Source: Eriocheir sinensis (Eukaryota; Arthropoda; Malacostraca; Decapoda; Varunidae). From it: a stretch of 64,000 nucleotides of DNA. The stretch lies in the NCBI RefSeq assembly GCF_024679095.1, contig NC_066512.1, positions 13,857,536 to 13,921,535 on the forward strand, written 5' to 3'. Below are positions 31,848 to 49,094 of this stretch, one piece after another; the first letter of the stretch is position 1; each line of letters begins with the position of its first letter. The notes beneath the pieces are model-generated. The model worked only from the letters and a program-made list of their open reading frames with translations, was not told the origin of the DNA and searched no databases. A program made the position numbers and the translations under genes.

Positions 31848-32640
31848 GGGGGTGGAGATGAACAAAATTAGTGCAGATTAAGCAAAATACTGTTTAAAAA
31901 ATCCCCAAATCCCTTCCCCCCCCTCAAAAAAAAAAAAAAAAAAAAAACCGCCCAACGCCCCTCGTCGCCCACAAGCTGATGCGCCGCTTCGTCTCAATAT
32001 TTCCCAGTCCTTCGGGTAAATGCAACACAGTCGATTTTCCGAGTGGAGGATGGACGCGGGTTATGGGCTGTGAAACACACCCAGCCCCGCCCATCTCATG
32101 CCCTTCCCCTCCCTCTTCCCTGTGTTCTCCCCTCTGCCTCCCGTTCTCTTATTTCTCTTAGTTTAATCGATCTTACTTCACTCGTACATGCTCACCATAT
32201 ACCATCCTGTCCCAGCTTATATGACTTCCTCCCCTACCCCTTTAGCCTACATCACCGCCCTTCACTGCCCTTGCTCTCAATAAATTTAGCCCGTCTCCTC
32301 AAAACCTATTCCTCTACACTTCTTCTCCCTTCCCCCTTCCCCCTATCCTCCCGCGCTCTTCAATACTCGCATCTTTTCATTTGTCTTCGCATTACACCAT
32401 CGATTAATATCTTGTCTCCGGGCATTCCCATCACCCAGATAGCAGACCGTCCCATCCTTTCCCTCTCCTTCCCTCCCCCATCCCTATGAGCCTCCCGCCG
32501 CGCCCTTCTTTCGCCCTTCGCTGCCCTTCCCTTCCCTTCCCTTCCCTTCTCTTCGCATTGGCCCGTCGACCCACATCTTTCCTCGCAGCATTACCTTCAC
32601 AAATATATTCCAGACAAAAAAAGCAAAATAAATTTACGTT
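31425..32640. other. Spacer with low-complexity tracts
   Basis: Contains GGAGG-rich DNA (31510-31640), (GA)n at 31817-31843, C and A runs (31915-31948) and long pyrimidine-rich DNA with CTTCC repeats (32100-32560). The Ser/Leu/Pro-rich open frames are low-complexity. Confidence 0.5.
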
Positions 32641-32643
32641 TAC

Positions 32644-32789
32644 TATATTTCAGTATTGCCTTCAGCCCAGCGGTCGCTTCATCCCCGCCTCTCTTCTCAG
32701 CGATTTTGAATAATTTTTCGTCGACTAAATTCTGAACACGCTGCAGCGTTGCGGCGCATGTTTCCTCGTTAACGGTGATGAACTTTATT
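32644..32789 (-). CDS. Candidate coding exon, function unknown
   Basis: On the minus strand an acceptor CTTTGATCCACAG is followed by an open frame. It encodes IKFITVNEETCAATLQRVQ and NLVDEKLFKIAEKRGG, then DEATAGLKAILKY, and a possible donor is ATATA|GTAAAC. The residue composition is that of a normal globular or helical protein and not of a repeat. I do not recognise the family, and no neighbouring exon was found. A host exon or an old pseudogene piece are both possible. Confidence 0.35.
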
Positions 32790-32844
32790 CTGTGGATCAA
32801 AGTCGCGCGAGCTGGATGCTTTGCAGATATTGCCTCAAGACTTA

Positions 32845-33005
32845 AAGCGGCTTTACACGTGGCAATTTGCGGCTGCCAATACAGGCGCGACGTGCTGCCG
32901 GCAGCACTTTGAGTCTGGGTCTAAGTCATGGAGCTCTTCTCGCGGCGAGATCTCTGTAGCTGAGCGTGTCCGTCTTGTATTGCCGATTGGCGGCTGTGTA
33001 AACAT
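32845..33005. mobile_element. Small TIR element related to the 5.8-kb MITE
   Basis: The left end AAGCGGCTTTACACGTGG resembles the MITE end AAGGGGCTATTACACTGG. The right end is an inverted, diverged copy (GGCGGCTGTGTAAA). The inner pair GCCAATACAGGCG/CGTCTTGTATTGCC also inverts. About 160 bp, non-coding; boundaries approximate. Confidence 0.55.
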
Positions 33006-33009
33006 CATT

Positions 33010-33945
33010 TCTACAATATTAGGCTAATGGACCAAACTCATTGTGGTTTTAAGATATGATAGTAGTCTTTTGGGGTGTCTGGGATGAATTCATGCCCTTG
33101 CATTTACTAGTTAATTGAAGGTGAAATACAATAAATCTAAATTTCAATTATCAGAAACCTATAACAGACAATGTCTCACGGCACAAATTGGGGACCTGGC
33201 ACCCAAATGCCCACACCATAACCGCCAATGTAATCGTATGAGGCATACTAGATTACTTGATGATTGGAGTGAATTATCATTTTTGGGGCAAAGTTAAATA
33301 ATTTTTCTCTTTGAAATAGTTATTTTTGATTCTAAAATACGTCTTGATGCTCCTGGCGGCTCCTCCCACGTGTGAAGGTATTTGCTCCCGAGAGCACCCA
33401 GCCGGTCTAGCCGCCGCCTTTACTGGATGCCCGCCGTGGAACAGCTGGGACACAAAGCAGATGGCCCTCCCTCTACTAACTGGATTCTCTTTATATTTTG
33501 TAGATTTCAAAACCAATCAATTAATTGAAATAAATTTACTCTTCTTTACAAATCTGTGGAAGATATACAGGTAAGTACGTTGCATCTATTTACCTGTTCT
33601 CCACAACTGATATCACATTTGTCTTCTAGCATATATTCTGTAGACGAAAACGTCATTGCGACAATTCCTATTTGCATCACATGACACTTACCTTTTACAT
33701 ACCTCAGTAAGAAACACCGATAAGATACATCAATATCTTTTCCTTTAAGTATTTGCTACTATATAATTTCTTCTATATTTTATTATGAAAAACTACTTGA
33801 AACTCTTTGTGGGCATCGGGTAATACAATTTCACGCTTACGCAGCAAGGCAAAAAACAAACAAACTTATCTACATGTTTTACGCAGCAACATTATTACCT
33901 CCTTCAGCGTGTGTTAAAACTTCCAATATTTGGCAACTGTTTCGT
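33010..33945. other. Unassigned spacer with a possible exon end
   Basis: A consensus-like donor ATACAG|GTAAGT at 33570 follows an 82-codon open frame, and TTTTTCTCTTTGAAATAG near 33320 could be an acceptor. The peptide has no recognised domain, so I do not call a gene. The rest is AT-rich. Confidence 0.35.
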
Positions 33946-33947
33946 AT

Positions 33948-35545
33948 AAGAACATAAGAACATAGGGAGACTGCAAGAGGCCGACTGGGCTAACCAAGGC
34001 AGCTCCAGATACCCCACTACCACCTGTCATCCTCGTTCATGTAGCTATCAAGTCTACTCTTAACCCCACCACCCTATTACTAAACCAATGCCTGCCTATT
34101 TCCCTCTTAAATCTATACTTTTCTAATTTAAATCCATTATTGCGTGTTCTATCCTGCTGGCTAATTCTCAGTACCTTACTTGTATCGCCTTTGTTGTAGC
34201 CCTTGACCCATTTGAATACTTCTATCAGATCTCCCCGCACTCATCGTCTTTCTAGAGAATGTAAGTTGAGATGTTTCAGCCTATCTTGATATGGGAGGTT
34301 CCTCAGCCCCTGAATCATCTTGGTCATCCTCCTCTGAAATTATTCTAGCAAGTTGATGTCCATTATGTAGTGTGGGCACCAAAACTGGACAGCATAATCT
34401 AAGTGTGGCCTTACTAACGCAAAATAGAGTCTGAGGATGACCTCTGCACTTTTGTTGGCTACCGTCCTGTTGATAAAGCCTAATAACCTGTTAGCCCTGT
34501 TCCTCGCACTAATGCATTGCTTCCATAGTTTTAGGTCAGCGTTCACTAACACTCCCAGATCCCTTTCACACTCTGATCTGCCTATCGCTGTGGAGTCTAA
34601 ACTATACCCGTGTAATGGGTTGCGTGTTCCTACACTAAGTACGCTACACTTGGTGATGTTAAAATTCATCTGCCATTTCTCTGACCAAGCTGACAATTTG
34701 TTGAGGTCCTCCTGCAGTGCTCTAGCATCCTCCCCTGTCCCAATAGTGCTTCCTATTTTGGTGTCATCCGCAAATTTACCTATGTCACTGGTTATCCCAT
34801 TGTTTATGTCATTGATGTAGATAATGAATAAAAGCGGGCCTCACACTGAACCTTGAGGAACCCAACTGGTAACATTACCCCATTCGGATTTTTTTGCCGT
34901 TAATGGTAACCCTCTGTTTCCTGTCACTAATCCACGCCCTAATCCAATCATAAACCTTCCCTCCTATTCCATGAGCCCTGACTCTATTTAATAGTCTCTG
35001 GTGAGGTACCTTATCGAAGGCCTTACTAAAATCAAGATAAACTACATCGTAACTCTCTTTATTGTCAGCTGCCTCGTATACTCTATTGTAAAAGGATAGA
35101 AGATTAGTAAAGCACGACTTTCCTTTAATAAACCCATGCTGTGAGTCGTGGATTAAATTATGTCTGTCAATATGGTCCCTAATACTATCTGCTATTATTG
35201 ACTCATGCATTTTACCTATTACTGACGTCCAACTAATCGGCCTCTAGTTTTGCATAGAAGATTTGTCTCCCTTCTTATATATTGGAATAACGTGTGCCTG
35301 CCTCCATGAAGCAGGCATCACCCTTCTGTCTAGCGAATTCCTAAAAACTTCTTTTCCCTGGCGCCTTAGTAACTTTGAGTCTATCTATCTGTCTAATCAC
35401 GACTTTCCTACTTACGTTGATGTAGGTTAATCCTTCTACCTCTTCTCCCCTGTAGATCTGTTCTCCCTTAGGTATATCGTCTAAGCTTTCTTCGGTAAAT
35501 AATGTTAAGAAGTATTTGTTTAAGCGGGAACTCAAACGTGCATAA
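33948..35545 (-). mobile_element. CR1-like LINE 3' half with GTTCTTAT tail
   Basis: The minus strand shows LNKYFLTLFTEE, DSQHGFIKGKSCFTNLLSFY, VVYLDFSKAFDKVPHQRLLN, CERDLGVLVNADLK and ALVRPHLDYAVQFW. A single-frame RT piece of 111 residues lies at 34875-35210. The element ends AGTCTCCCTATGTTCTTATG + TTCTTATA. Tandem octamer-like 3' tails are typical of CR1. 5'-truncated, with stops and frameshifts. The copies at 16615 and 47838 and the tail at 60262 belong to this subfamily. Confidence 0.9.
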
Positions 35546-35867
35546 CCGCCTAAAAGCCACAGACAGCCACACCGCCGCGCCGCGCCGCCTGGAGCAACGC
35601 CAGGTGTAAGGAACGAAAAAAAAGGATAATATACCCTGGAAGAAATACAGACGTTAAACCGAGGAAGGCGGAGGTCGTGGCCGGGCCGGAAGGTGAGGAG
35701 TAAAAAAGCAAGAGGGCAGGAGAGGAATGGGATGGCGAGGAGCAGGAGGAGGAGGGGGAAGAAAAAGGAGGAGGAGAAGAAACGGGAGATGGGGGAGGAT
35801 GGAGGGGGAATAGTGAAGATGGTTGAAATTCACCAAGAAAATAAAAGGAAGAAAGGAGTATATGTGA

Positions 35868-36006
<139 letters not shown>

Positions 36007-36203
36007 ACTTTTTTTTTAGGTGTCCGTTACATACACAGAATTTATTTATCGTGGCGCACGAGTGCTGCACAAAAATGGAAATGTAGCTAGATGTGGAAAG
36101 TCCCCCACCCCCCCCACCCACACACACACACACAACAAACAACTTGAAGATTAACCCTGACATGAGAGACATACGTAAGAGAACAGAAGTGAAAATGAGA
36201 ATG

Positions 36204-36379
<176 letters not shown>

Positions 36380-36703
36380 GTATAGATGATCTGATCATGC
36401 AGAGGTAATAAATGGTCTGTCTGCAACTAAACCTAATCGAAACAGCGATTAAAAAATCAATGGTCTTCACGATATTGTATCTATTATGCCTTAATATTTT
36501 TATGATGTGAAGCAATCCCTGAAGGTGAGATTTTAACATTCTCTTACAACAACGATAAAACATTTTGTACAGTCTGCACTTACCTGTTTTCACTTAGGTT
36601 TTTTGTTACTATTTCACTTTCGGAAAGTGTTATTGACCAACATTTTCGACAAATCTACATTTGTAAAGTAATTTTGTATTTTCAGTTCACTGTTCTTCCA
36701 CCG

Positions 36704-37762
36704 AACCTATCAACATAGGTTTTCCGCAGTGCTCTGTCTTATCTCCCACTCATTTTCTTATTCATTGATGATATTTCCAAAACAAACTGTCATATCCATT
36801 CTTGCGCCGATGACAACTCTGCACTACTCAACATCTTTTGACAGAAGACCCTCCCAAAAGAAACTATATGATTCCATGCTGACGGCTGCAGAATGCTTAA
36901 CCTCAAAACTTACTATCATTACCGACTGGTGCAAGAAGAACCTGATGTCCTTCAACGTCTCAAAAACTCAGCTTCTCCACCAGCCAGCTCGACACAGTCT
37001 TTCAAACACCTATCCCCTATTCATCGATAACACTCAGCTGTCACGTTCTCCTTCGATAAACATCCTCGGTCTATCATTAACTCAAAATCTCAACTGGAAA
37101 CCTCCTATCTCCTCTATTACTAAATCAGCATTCTCAAGGATGGGCGTTCTGTATCGTCTCCGCCAATTTTAATCCCCATCCCAGATGCTATGCATATACA
37201 GGGGCCTTGTCCACCCTCGTATGGAGTCTGCATCTCATGTGTGGGTGGGTTCCACACACACAACTCTCTTGGACAGAGTAGAGTCTAAACCTCTTTGTCT
37301 CATTAACTCATGTCCTCTTATTGACACCACCCCCACCTCCTAAAATTCCGCCACCATGTTGCATCTCTTTCTATCTTTTATCGATATTTTCACGCTGACT
37401 GCTCGTCTGAACTGCTAACTGCATGCATCCTCCCCTCCCGTGGCCCCGCTGCACACGACTTTTTACACAAGCTCATTTCTATATTGTCCAAATCCCTTAT
37501 GTAAGAGTTAAGCATATTCACTCTTTCATCCCCTACACTGGCAAACTCTGCAACAATCTTCGTGTTTATTTCCTCTTGCCTACAACTTGAATTCTTTCAA
37601 GCAAAGAGTATCGAGTCACCTCTCCTCCTGAAATTGACCTCTCTTTGGGCCACTCCTCTAAGCTCTTTTTTTTTTTTTATAGGGGGGGTGATTGGAGGGC
37701 TTTTTGTTCTCATTATTGTTTTTTTCCCTTGAGCTGCTTCCTCAGCTGTAAAAAAAAAAGTT
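36704..37762 (+). mobile_element. LINE-B copy B, 5'-truncated
   Basis: Begins in the RT palm at the PINSGVSQG-equivalent position. It keeps an open stretch with LTSKLTIITDWCKKNLMSFN and NILGLSLTQNLNWKPPISS, then is frameshifted. The 3' UTR ends GAGCTGCTTCCTCAGCTGTA + poly(A). Roughly 900 bp align with copies A and C. Confidence 0.88.
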
Positions 37763-37922
37763 TACCTCGGAGGTAGTGTTTACCAACGAGAGTCGAATAG
37801 TTTATTGCACAAGAAAGATGTCGACTTTGTTGCCCGATACTGAACACTCAATCAAGGAATGTCCCTCGCAGGGTGGGTAGACCAAATCTACCCAGCGTAC
37901 TCAAACTAAAAGAAAGTAAAGT

Positions 37923-37926
<4 letters not shown>

Positions 37927-38005
<79 letters not shown>
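37927..38005. repeat. (TA)n microsatellite
   Basis: About 39 TA units joining the poly(T) (3' end) of SINE-1 copy 6. Confidence 0.97.
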
Positions 38006-38019
<14 letters not shown>

Positions 38020-38360
38020 ACGTCGCGGCCTGTTGCGCCGGTAGGCTTCTTCCCGGTGGGGCCTGATGGTCGGCACAAGGCTTCTTCCCGGTGGGGCATG
38101 ATGGTCGGCCCAACCCGTTCTGGCGCAGGCGAGTGTTTATAGTAGCGCCACCTTGTGTTGGCTCATGCTGTCCCCCGGAACTCATCTTTGAGCCTCTCTT
38201 TGGAGAGGTTATCTAGATCCCAGGTTGATGGGTGGTCTTCAGGTCAGCATGTGGTTAGTCTTAAACCTTTACTGTGCGGCGGCCAGGATTCGAACCCGGG
38301 TCCCTCCTTGAGCTCTTGAACGCGGGGCCGTCACGCTAACCACTCAGCCACCGCCTCCCC
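38006..38360 (-). mobile_element. SINE-1 copy 6, full length
   Basis: The minus strand starts GGGGAGGCGGTGGCTGAGTG, has B box GGTTCGAATCC, both CGACCATCA segments, and a poly(A) tail adjoining (TA)n. Confidence 0.92.
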
Positions 38361-38437
38361 TGTGGTATCATTACATCTCTATTCTTGGATGAGAAGTTTA
38401 TGTGTGTTTGTTAATGTTTGTGTTTGTGTGTGTGTGT

Positions 38438-38438
<1 letters not shown>

Positions 38439-38507
<69 letters not shown>
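38439..38507. repeat. (TAA)n microsatellite
   Basis: About 23 TAA units. Confidence 0.96.
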
Positions 38508-38508
<1 letters not shown>

Positions 38509-38599
38509 CGGTTTATTTCATGAAGTACCAGGCAGCCCTAGAGCTGAAAATATACATCAATGGAAGATGAAATGAAATGAATGAGACAAATGAAGAAAG

Positions 38600-38802
38600 T
38601 AGTATGATTGAAAATAAAAAGGTAAATAGAAATAACAATAATAGCAATAATCATAATAAAGATAATAATAATAATCACGATAATAATAATGATAATAATA
38701 ATAGTAATCATAATAATAATAATAATCATAATAATAATCATAATAACAACAACAATAAGTACTAATGAAAAATATTTACAAAACATACAAATTGTGCTGC
38801 TC
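38600..38802. repeat. AATAAT/AACAAC-rich degenerate tract (LINE-E 3' tail)
   Basis: ATAATA, AATAAC and AATCAT variants directly follow the LINE-E stop codon on the minus strand. Confidence 0.75.
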
Positions 38803-39129
38803 TTAATTTGCATTGTTGATATATTTGACCATCATGGGCACTGCGCTGTTCTTATAGCGGTCAGTCCGCGCCCGTATCGGGGCAATAATGTTGTGGTGTC
38901 TCACTGAGTGCTGAGGGCGGTTCACTGCGGGTGGGTGGATGTGTCTGTGTATGGGCTGGTTGAGAAGCTTGGTTGCGAACCGGTGTAGTAGGGTCTCGTG
39001 ACGGTGTTGTAGGCTGGTGAGATGGAGGGAGTCGAGGGCGTCCTGGTAGCTGGTGTAGTGGGGGGCTGGGGGCCCAGGATGATTTTGCAGGCTCGCTTCT
39101 GGACGCGTTCAAGTTGGCGGCGCTGCGTG

Positions 39130-39130
<1 letters not shown>
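38803..39130 (-). mobile_element. LINE-E 3' coding end, one frameshift
   Basis: The minus strand encodes RRQLERVQKRACKIILGP, then after a frameshift at a C run HYTSYQDALDSLHLTSL, LLHRFATKLLNQPIHRH and RTDRYKNSAVPMMVKYIN, and then a stop. The ERVQKRACKIILG and RTDRY..S..P motifs are the usual C-terminus of I/Jockey-type polyproteins in invertebrates. It is 5'-truncated, next to a (TG)n array. Confidence 0.82.
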
Positions 39131-39170
<40 letters not shown>

Positions 39171-39180
39171 TGTGTGTGTG
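39131..39180. repeat. (TG)n microsatellite
   Basis: About 19 TG units, an AG interruption, then more TG. Confidence 0.95.
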
Positions 39181-39532
39181 TTGATCCGCTCATGCGTGCG
39201 TGTTTGCTTGTGTATTTGTGTGAGGGGGATGCGTACATGGGAGGAAAAGTGATAATACTCGCGGGTTTATTTTTGAAACTCACCAATAAACGAAAAACAG
39301 CTATCCATAAATAGCACATATGTGAAAGGTTGATTGAGGAAGTACTGTGGGTAAAACGGCAGAAGTCGTCTGTGTGTTGAAAGTGGCGTACACCATCAAT
39401 GTACATTTTGCGTAATTGCTTGCTTTTCATCATTTTGTGACTTAACAAAATCTAATAATTACCATGTTTAGGACGAGGTGGTTAGACTCAAGCACAAGTG
39501 ACTCAACTGCAGATAAATAAAAACTGCTGAGG

Positions 39533-39566
39533 ATGAAAAGAGAAGAGCGCTGGAGGACCTGTGGCT

Positions 39567-39592
<26 letters not shown>
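39533..39592 (+). promoter_or_regulatory. Possible upstream ORF overlapping the sulfotransferase start
   Basis: An ATG at 39533 opens a 19-codon frame that stops at 39592, past the presumed start at 39567 and in another frame. If it is in the mRNA it could lower translation. The transcription start is unknown; an AT-rich ATAAATAAAA lies just upstream (39513-39522). Confidence 0.3.
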
Positions 39593-44137
<4,545 letters not shown>

Positions 44138-44264
44138 TGCACAATACTGAGAGAGACAGGATTTTTTTTACATGGTTGTTTGTCAGTAATATTTCTATAT
44201 ATACCTGATAGGCATATAAAAAGAATGTTTATTTAATCTATGGCATTCACATTTTTCCAATCCG

Positions 44265-44778
44265 TTTAAAATGCGCATTAGATTGTCAGATAGAGTCCTA
44301 CTGGTGACGTTTTCTGGGAATACCGATCGATATAAACATTCCTCAAGTATATGCACCAACAAGAGATCACCCAGAATCCTAGATGAGTTGGGTGGATTTT
44401 ATGAAACAGTGGAGCAAGTTACAAGACAGTGTAAACCACTTGAAATTGTAGTAGTAATGGGTGACCTCAATCCAAAAATAGATGAAGGAAGAGGTGATAA
44501 GACCTATAGGACTTGACGAGAGAAAGGGGAAAGATGAGTGGAGTTGAGAAGTCAGGTGATAATGACTTTTTTTTCAGAACTACCCCAAGACGGCTGAGGG
44601 CACGGAAAAGGCCGGGAAGACAGTTTGAAAATCGAATTGACTGTGACCATTAAGAAAAGGTTTAAAAATGCAGTCACTCAATGCAAGATTCCGAAGGTGG
44701 AAGGTTTAAAAATGCAGTCACTCAATGCAAGATTCCGAAGGTGGATGTGACCATGTACCGGTGGTGGCAGAGTTAAAG
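44265..44778 (+). mobile_element. LINE-C endonuclease fragment, left part
   Basis: Frames encode INIPQVYAPTRDHPES, FYETVEQVTRQCKPLEIVVV, MGDLNPKIDEGRGDKT (GDLN catalytic block), PRRLRARKRPGRQFENRIDC, FKNAVTQCK and VVAELK. This is the endonuclease found in RTE-like or craniofacial-development-protein-2-like elements of invertebrates. Frameshifted and 5'-truncated. It resumes after the MITE at 45765. Confidence 0.82.
44658..44745. repeat. Exact 44-bp tandem duplication within LINE-C
   Basis: The block from AGGTTTAAAAATGCAGTCAC to GATTCCGAAGGTGGA occurs twice in a row, apparently without change, so the duplication is recent compared with the host element. Confidence 0.92.
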
Positions 44779-45757
44779 AGTTAAGCTAGGATCACACATA
44801 GCCGACTTGGCGTCCCGATCGGCCCCGTTCCGTCCCGATCAGTGAATCCTGGCCGGTACACAGCTGGGATTTTTCAGTCACCGCCGAGTTGCCTAAGACT
44901 ACCCACATGCTGCCCAGAAGACCACCTATCAACCTGGACTCTAGATAACCTCTCCAAGGAGGGGCTCAAAGATGGGCTCCGGGGGGCAGTATGAGCAAAT
45001 GCATGATGGCGCCAATATAAACATTTGCCTGCCCCACAACGGGCTGGGCCGACCATCAGGACCCACCAGCGAGGAAGCCTGACGGCGCAATAGGCTGCGA
45101 TGTGAAAAAAAAGAAAGAAAAAAAAAAGACGGGACAAAACGTATGGCATCGTGGCCATGGTCAGCGGTAAACGTGAATGGGCGTGTGGGGTCGCCACCGA
45201 GCGGCGGAAAGCGGGAAGCAGGCCGATTTTTTTTAGCATGTTAAAAAAGAATCGAGGCTGGTCGGGACTGGACGGGACGTTTGGAAGAAATTGGCATAGG
45301 ACGGGATAACAACCTCGTCAGGCGGGGTCAGACGCCGCCAGGCGGGGGTGAGCTTCCGACTGGCGGTGTCTTGCGGCGACATGCGGGATGGAAACGGCAT
45401 GAAAATCGCGCGCCCCTTGTGGCAACGTAGCATCGCAAGCAATCCCCAGCAGGACGCCACTTGTGGCATCGTCGTATCGCCAGCAGTCCCCGTCCGGACG
45501 AGATGGGGTTCCGCCTGGGTCCTGCCGCCGCTTGGCCATGTCAAGTGGGACTGTTTGTGAAACTTAGCCAACGGCAGACCGCCGCCTGACGCAGGCAGAC
45601 TCCCGCCTGACCCCTCCTGACCCCGACTTCAGTTGGGGTGAGTCGGGGCTCCGGCGCCGTGGGGAAATGTTCCGGCCAAAGACGGCACGATTGATCCTGT
45701 CCTCAAAATTTTCTAGGTCGGGACGGAACGGGTCGTCTGTGTGTGAATCCAGCCATA
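44779..45757. mobile_element. Non-autonomous TIR element (~0.98 kb) inserted in LINE-C
   Basis: The left end GCTAGGATCACACATAG and right end CTGTGTGTGAATCCAGCC are inverted. Pairing continues through CCGTTCCGTCCCGA/TCGGGACGGAACGG. The LINE-C frame is interrupted at one end and resumes at the other. The GC-rich interior has no transposase. A SINE-1 sits inside. Target duplication not resolved. Confidence 0.78.
44862..45130 (+). mobile_element. SINE-1 copy 8, lacking head, inside the MITE
   Basis: Begins CAGCTGGGATTTTTCAGTC, contains CATGCTGCCCAGAAGACCAC and GATGGCGCC, and ends GGCTGCGATGTG + A-rich tail. Confidence 0.88.
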
Positions 45758-45764
45758 GGCTGAA

Positions 45765-45961
45765 GAGAGAAGTAAGAAGGCATCAACTATCAAAAGATTG
45801 GAGCTTGATAAAAATATTTTTTTATATTTAAATAGAAGTGAGGAATATAAATGATGAAGCAGAAGTAGATCATGACATAAAAGAGGAGTAGGGCGACTGA
45901 GGATTTTGTGCCTGAAAAGAAGAGGGCAAAGCAGAGATGGATGACAGAGGAGATATTAGAT
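45765..45961 (+). mobile_element. LINE-C endonuclease fragment, right part
   Basis: Encodes LKREVRRHQLSKDWSLIK, DEAEVDHDIKEE and, after a shift, EDFVPEKKRAKQRWMTEEIL. This directly continues the VVAELK end at 44778. It is cut off by SINE-1 copy 9. Confidence 0.82.
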
Positions 45962-46597
<636 letters not shown>

Positions 46598-46598
<1 letters not shown>

Positions 46599-47837
46599 CT
46601 CCGTATGTAAACGAAAAAAATCTTTGAGTTATATATTTTTTTATGAAAATAATGATACATGGTCCATATGTAGCAGTGGGTAAAAATATTTTGTGGACCA
46701 GCCGTCAAAGGCGTACTACCGAAAATAATGGAGGAGTGTTGCATAGAATCAAGACTTTTATTTTCCGAAAATAAAAGATTTTTTCTCGAAAACTATTCCT
46801 ACAAATTTCATCAAACTTTGTTTTTATTAATTACATTATATAAACAATACGTATAAGGAAAACGATTCGAGGAACCGAAGAAAAAAGTTCGCGGTCATAA
46901 GTAACAGACGGAGGGTCCCACTTAATTAACCTTAGGCCAAGGTGGAAGCATTTGGTGGTACAAGACACGGGATTGATGGACGATACTCATCGACTCAACT
47001 GCAAAATAAACGTTCCAGACGCTGTAGGTCGTATGAAAACCGAAGTTAAGATTATGCATTTCACATTAGCCGGCCGTTGCTGCAGCCAACTACGGAATAC
47101 ATATTTTACTAGACACACGGAGCATCCTGCATCACACAATGAGTCCCAACTGGATTTTCCTCTTTCATCTCCACCCCCGTTTTCATTACCATAGAGATCT
47201 TATTGTCGGACTTTCTTCCTTCACAGAATTCCCTGAAATAACAACAATCTCTTTAGTTGACATGAGCCAGTCGACAGCGTGTCACGTTGTCTTCCCCCTC
47301 ATTTATCGTTGCAACCCTTAAACTACAACACTCCGATAGTCTACTCACCGTTGCTGCCTTTATGGTGGATGTTAGCAAGGCAAATAAGTGGGCGTGGCGA
47401 AGGGATGTAGAGGATGGCTAACCCATAATGTGATTGTTGGTCTCACTGCTCCCGACAAAAGTTCATGGTAAATGGTTGAGAGATAGCGGCAGGAGAGAAA
47501 CATTCAACACTCAAGGTGCAAAGAAATAAAAAAATAAAGTGTCAAAATCAACGGCTATAATGAATTTAAATGAGCATATAACAATCCTACCCAGGGTGCT
47601 TCTAAATTACATCACAAAATCAGAATAGATTTGGGGATCCAGGCCTGCCTTAACAATCACGGACGGAGTCCAATTAAAGTGATATAACTTGAATGTTGCT
47701 TCATTCTAATATGAAGTACGCAACTATTATAGCCTGAAATTATTTCAGTTTTGTTTTAGCGCCGGAAATGTATTGAGACCATACGAAACACTACACTTGG
47801 AAACACTTCTCTCCATTGCATATCATAGCATTAACTA
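46598..47837. other. Unassigned AT-rich spacer, possible weak TIR element
   Basis: GGAGTGTTGCATAG near 46732 and CTACAACACTCC near 47324 are inverted, about 600 bp apart, so an old TIR element is possible. No coding feature was recognised. Confidence 0.35.
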
Positions 47838-48392
47838 TATTTAGCATTAGTTAGACCTCATCTTAACTATGCGGTTCAGTTCTGGTCACCTTACTATAGA
47901 ATGGATATCAAAATGTTAGAATCGGTGCAGAGGAGGATGACTAAGATGATTCAGGGGTTGAGAAACTTGCCATACGAGGAAAGACTCAAACAGTTAAACT
48001 TGCATTCTCTAGAAAGGCGAAGGATGCGTGGAGACATGATCGAGGTTTATAAATGGATGAAGGGCTTTAATAAGGGGGATATTCATAAGGTTTTGTTGGT
48101 AAGAGAACCGGGTAGGACACACGAAGTAATGGGTTTAAACTGGATAAATTCAGATTCAACATGGACATATGCAAAAATTGGTTTACTAACAGGGTGGTGG
48201 ATAAGTGGAATAGGCTTAGCAGTCATGTGATGAGTGCCAATCAATTGTCACATTCAAAAATAGATTAGATAAATTCATGGACAGCGATATTAGGTGGGGT
48301 TAGATACACGGGAGCTTAGGTTCAAAGGAGCTGCCTTGTACAGGCCTACCGGCCTCTTGCAGACTCCTACGTTCTTATGTTCTTATGTTCTA
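47838..48392 (+). mobile_element. CR1-like LINE 3' end with octamer tail
   Basis: An open frame with [20 protein letters not shown] and [20 protein letters not shown], broken after EPGRT. The 3' UTR has GTACAGGCCTACCGGCCTCT and ends ACGTTCTTATGTTCTTATG + TTCT. It matches the tail at 60262-60365. Confidence 0.9.
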
Positions 48393-49094
48393 ACTCTTCG
48401 CTTTCTTCCTCTTCCTCGATTTGCTTCTCAAGATGGCACAACTTGAATCCCCACTTGAATCGTACCCTCCGTCCTGGGAGGGCTTTTGAATGGCTCGCTA
48501 ATGACCTGTACATTAACAATAAGACATTGGGCTTTGCTTTGAATATATTCAAAACGCGATAAATAGACGAAAAAAATGAAATGACGATGAAAGACACTAA
48601 AAATACTGAGAGAATTCAATTCGACGCAATGGTATCGCCGACAGTAGTCTCGCGTGACCTGACTAAGAAAGGTGAGGCAATGCATGGCCAAGAAAACGAT
48701 GCTACACTAATTACTCTCCAAAGATCAGAAAAAAATGTCAGAGGCTCACCTAAACCTTTGATTTAGCAACTCTCTTTGGCATAATATCGGACCAGCTATT
48801 GAAAGCATCTTTTCCTGAAAGTATCATATATTCATCCTCCTATTCAATAGTTCCCAAACCCAAACTCGAACGACTGCTTCTGTGCGTGAGTTATCTGCAT
48901 TTGCAGCTTAATCAATCTGGTGATGAATACCTGAAATTGTCTGGATTCACTTAATTAATACCATATAGAATGGCGGCTAAAAAAACTTCGCTCAGCCACA
49001 GCAATACAGGTGGTGAATTGCGTTATATATTGCTTCTGATTTTTTTTCCAATTCACTGATTTATTAATTTTCACGACATTTTATAATTCTCGAT
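48393..49094. other. Unassigned spacer
   Basis: No feature recognised. Confidence 0.45.

Noticed and set aside
33321..33570. Plus-strand exon ending at ATACAG|GTAAGT
   Set aside because: Good splice-like borders, but the peptide has no recognisable domain and no partner exon; kept only as a note.
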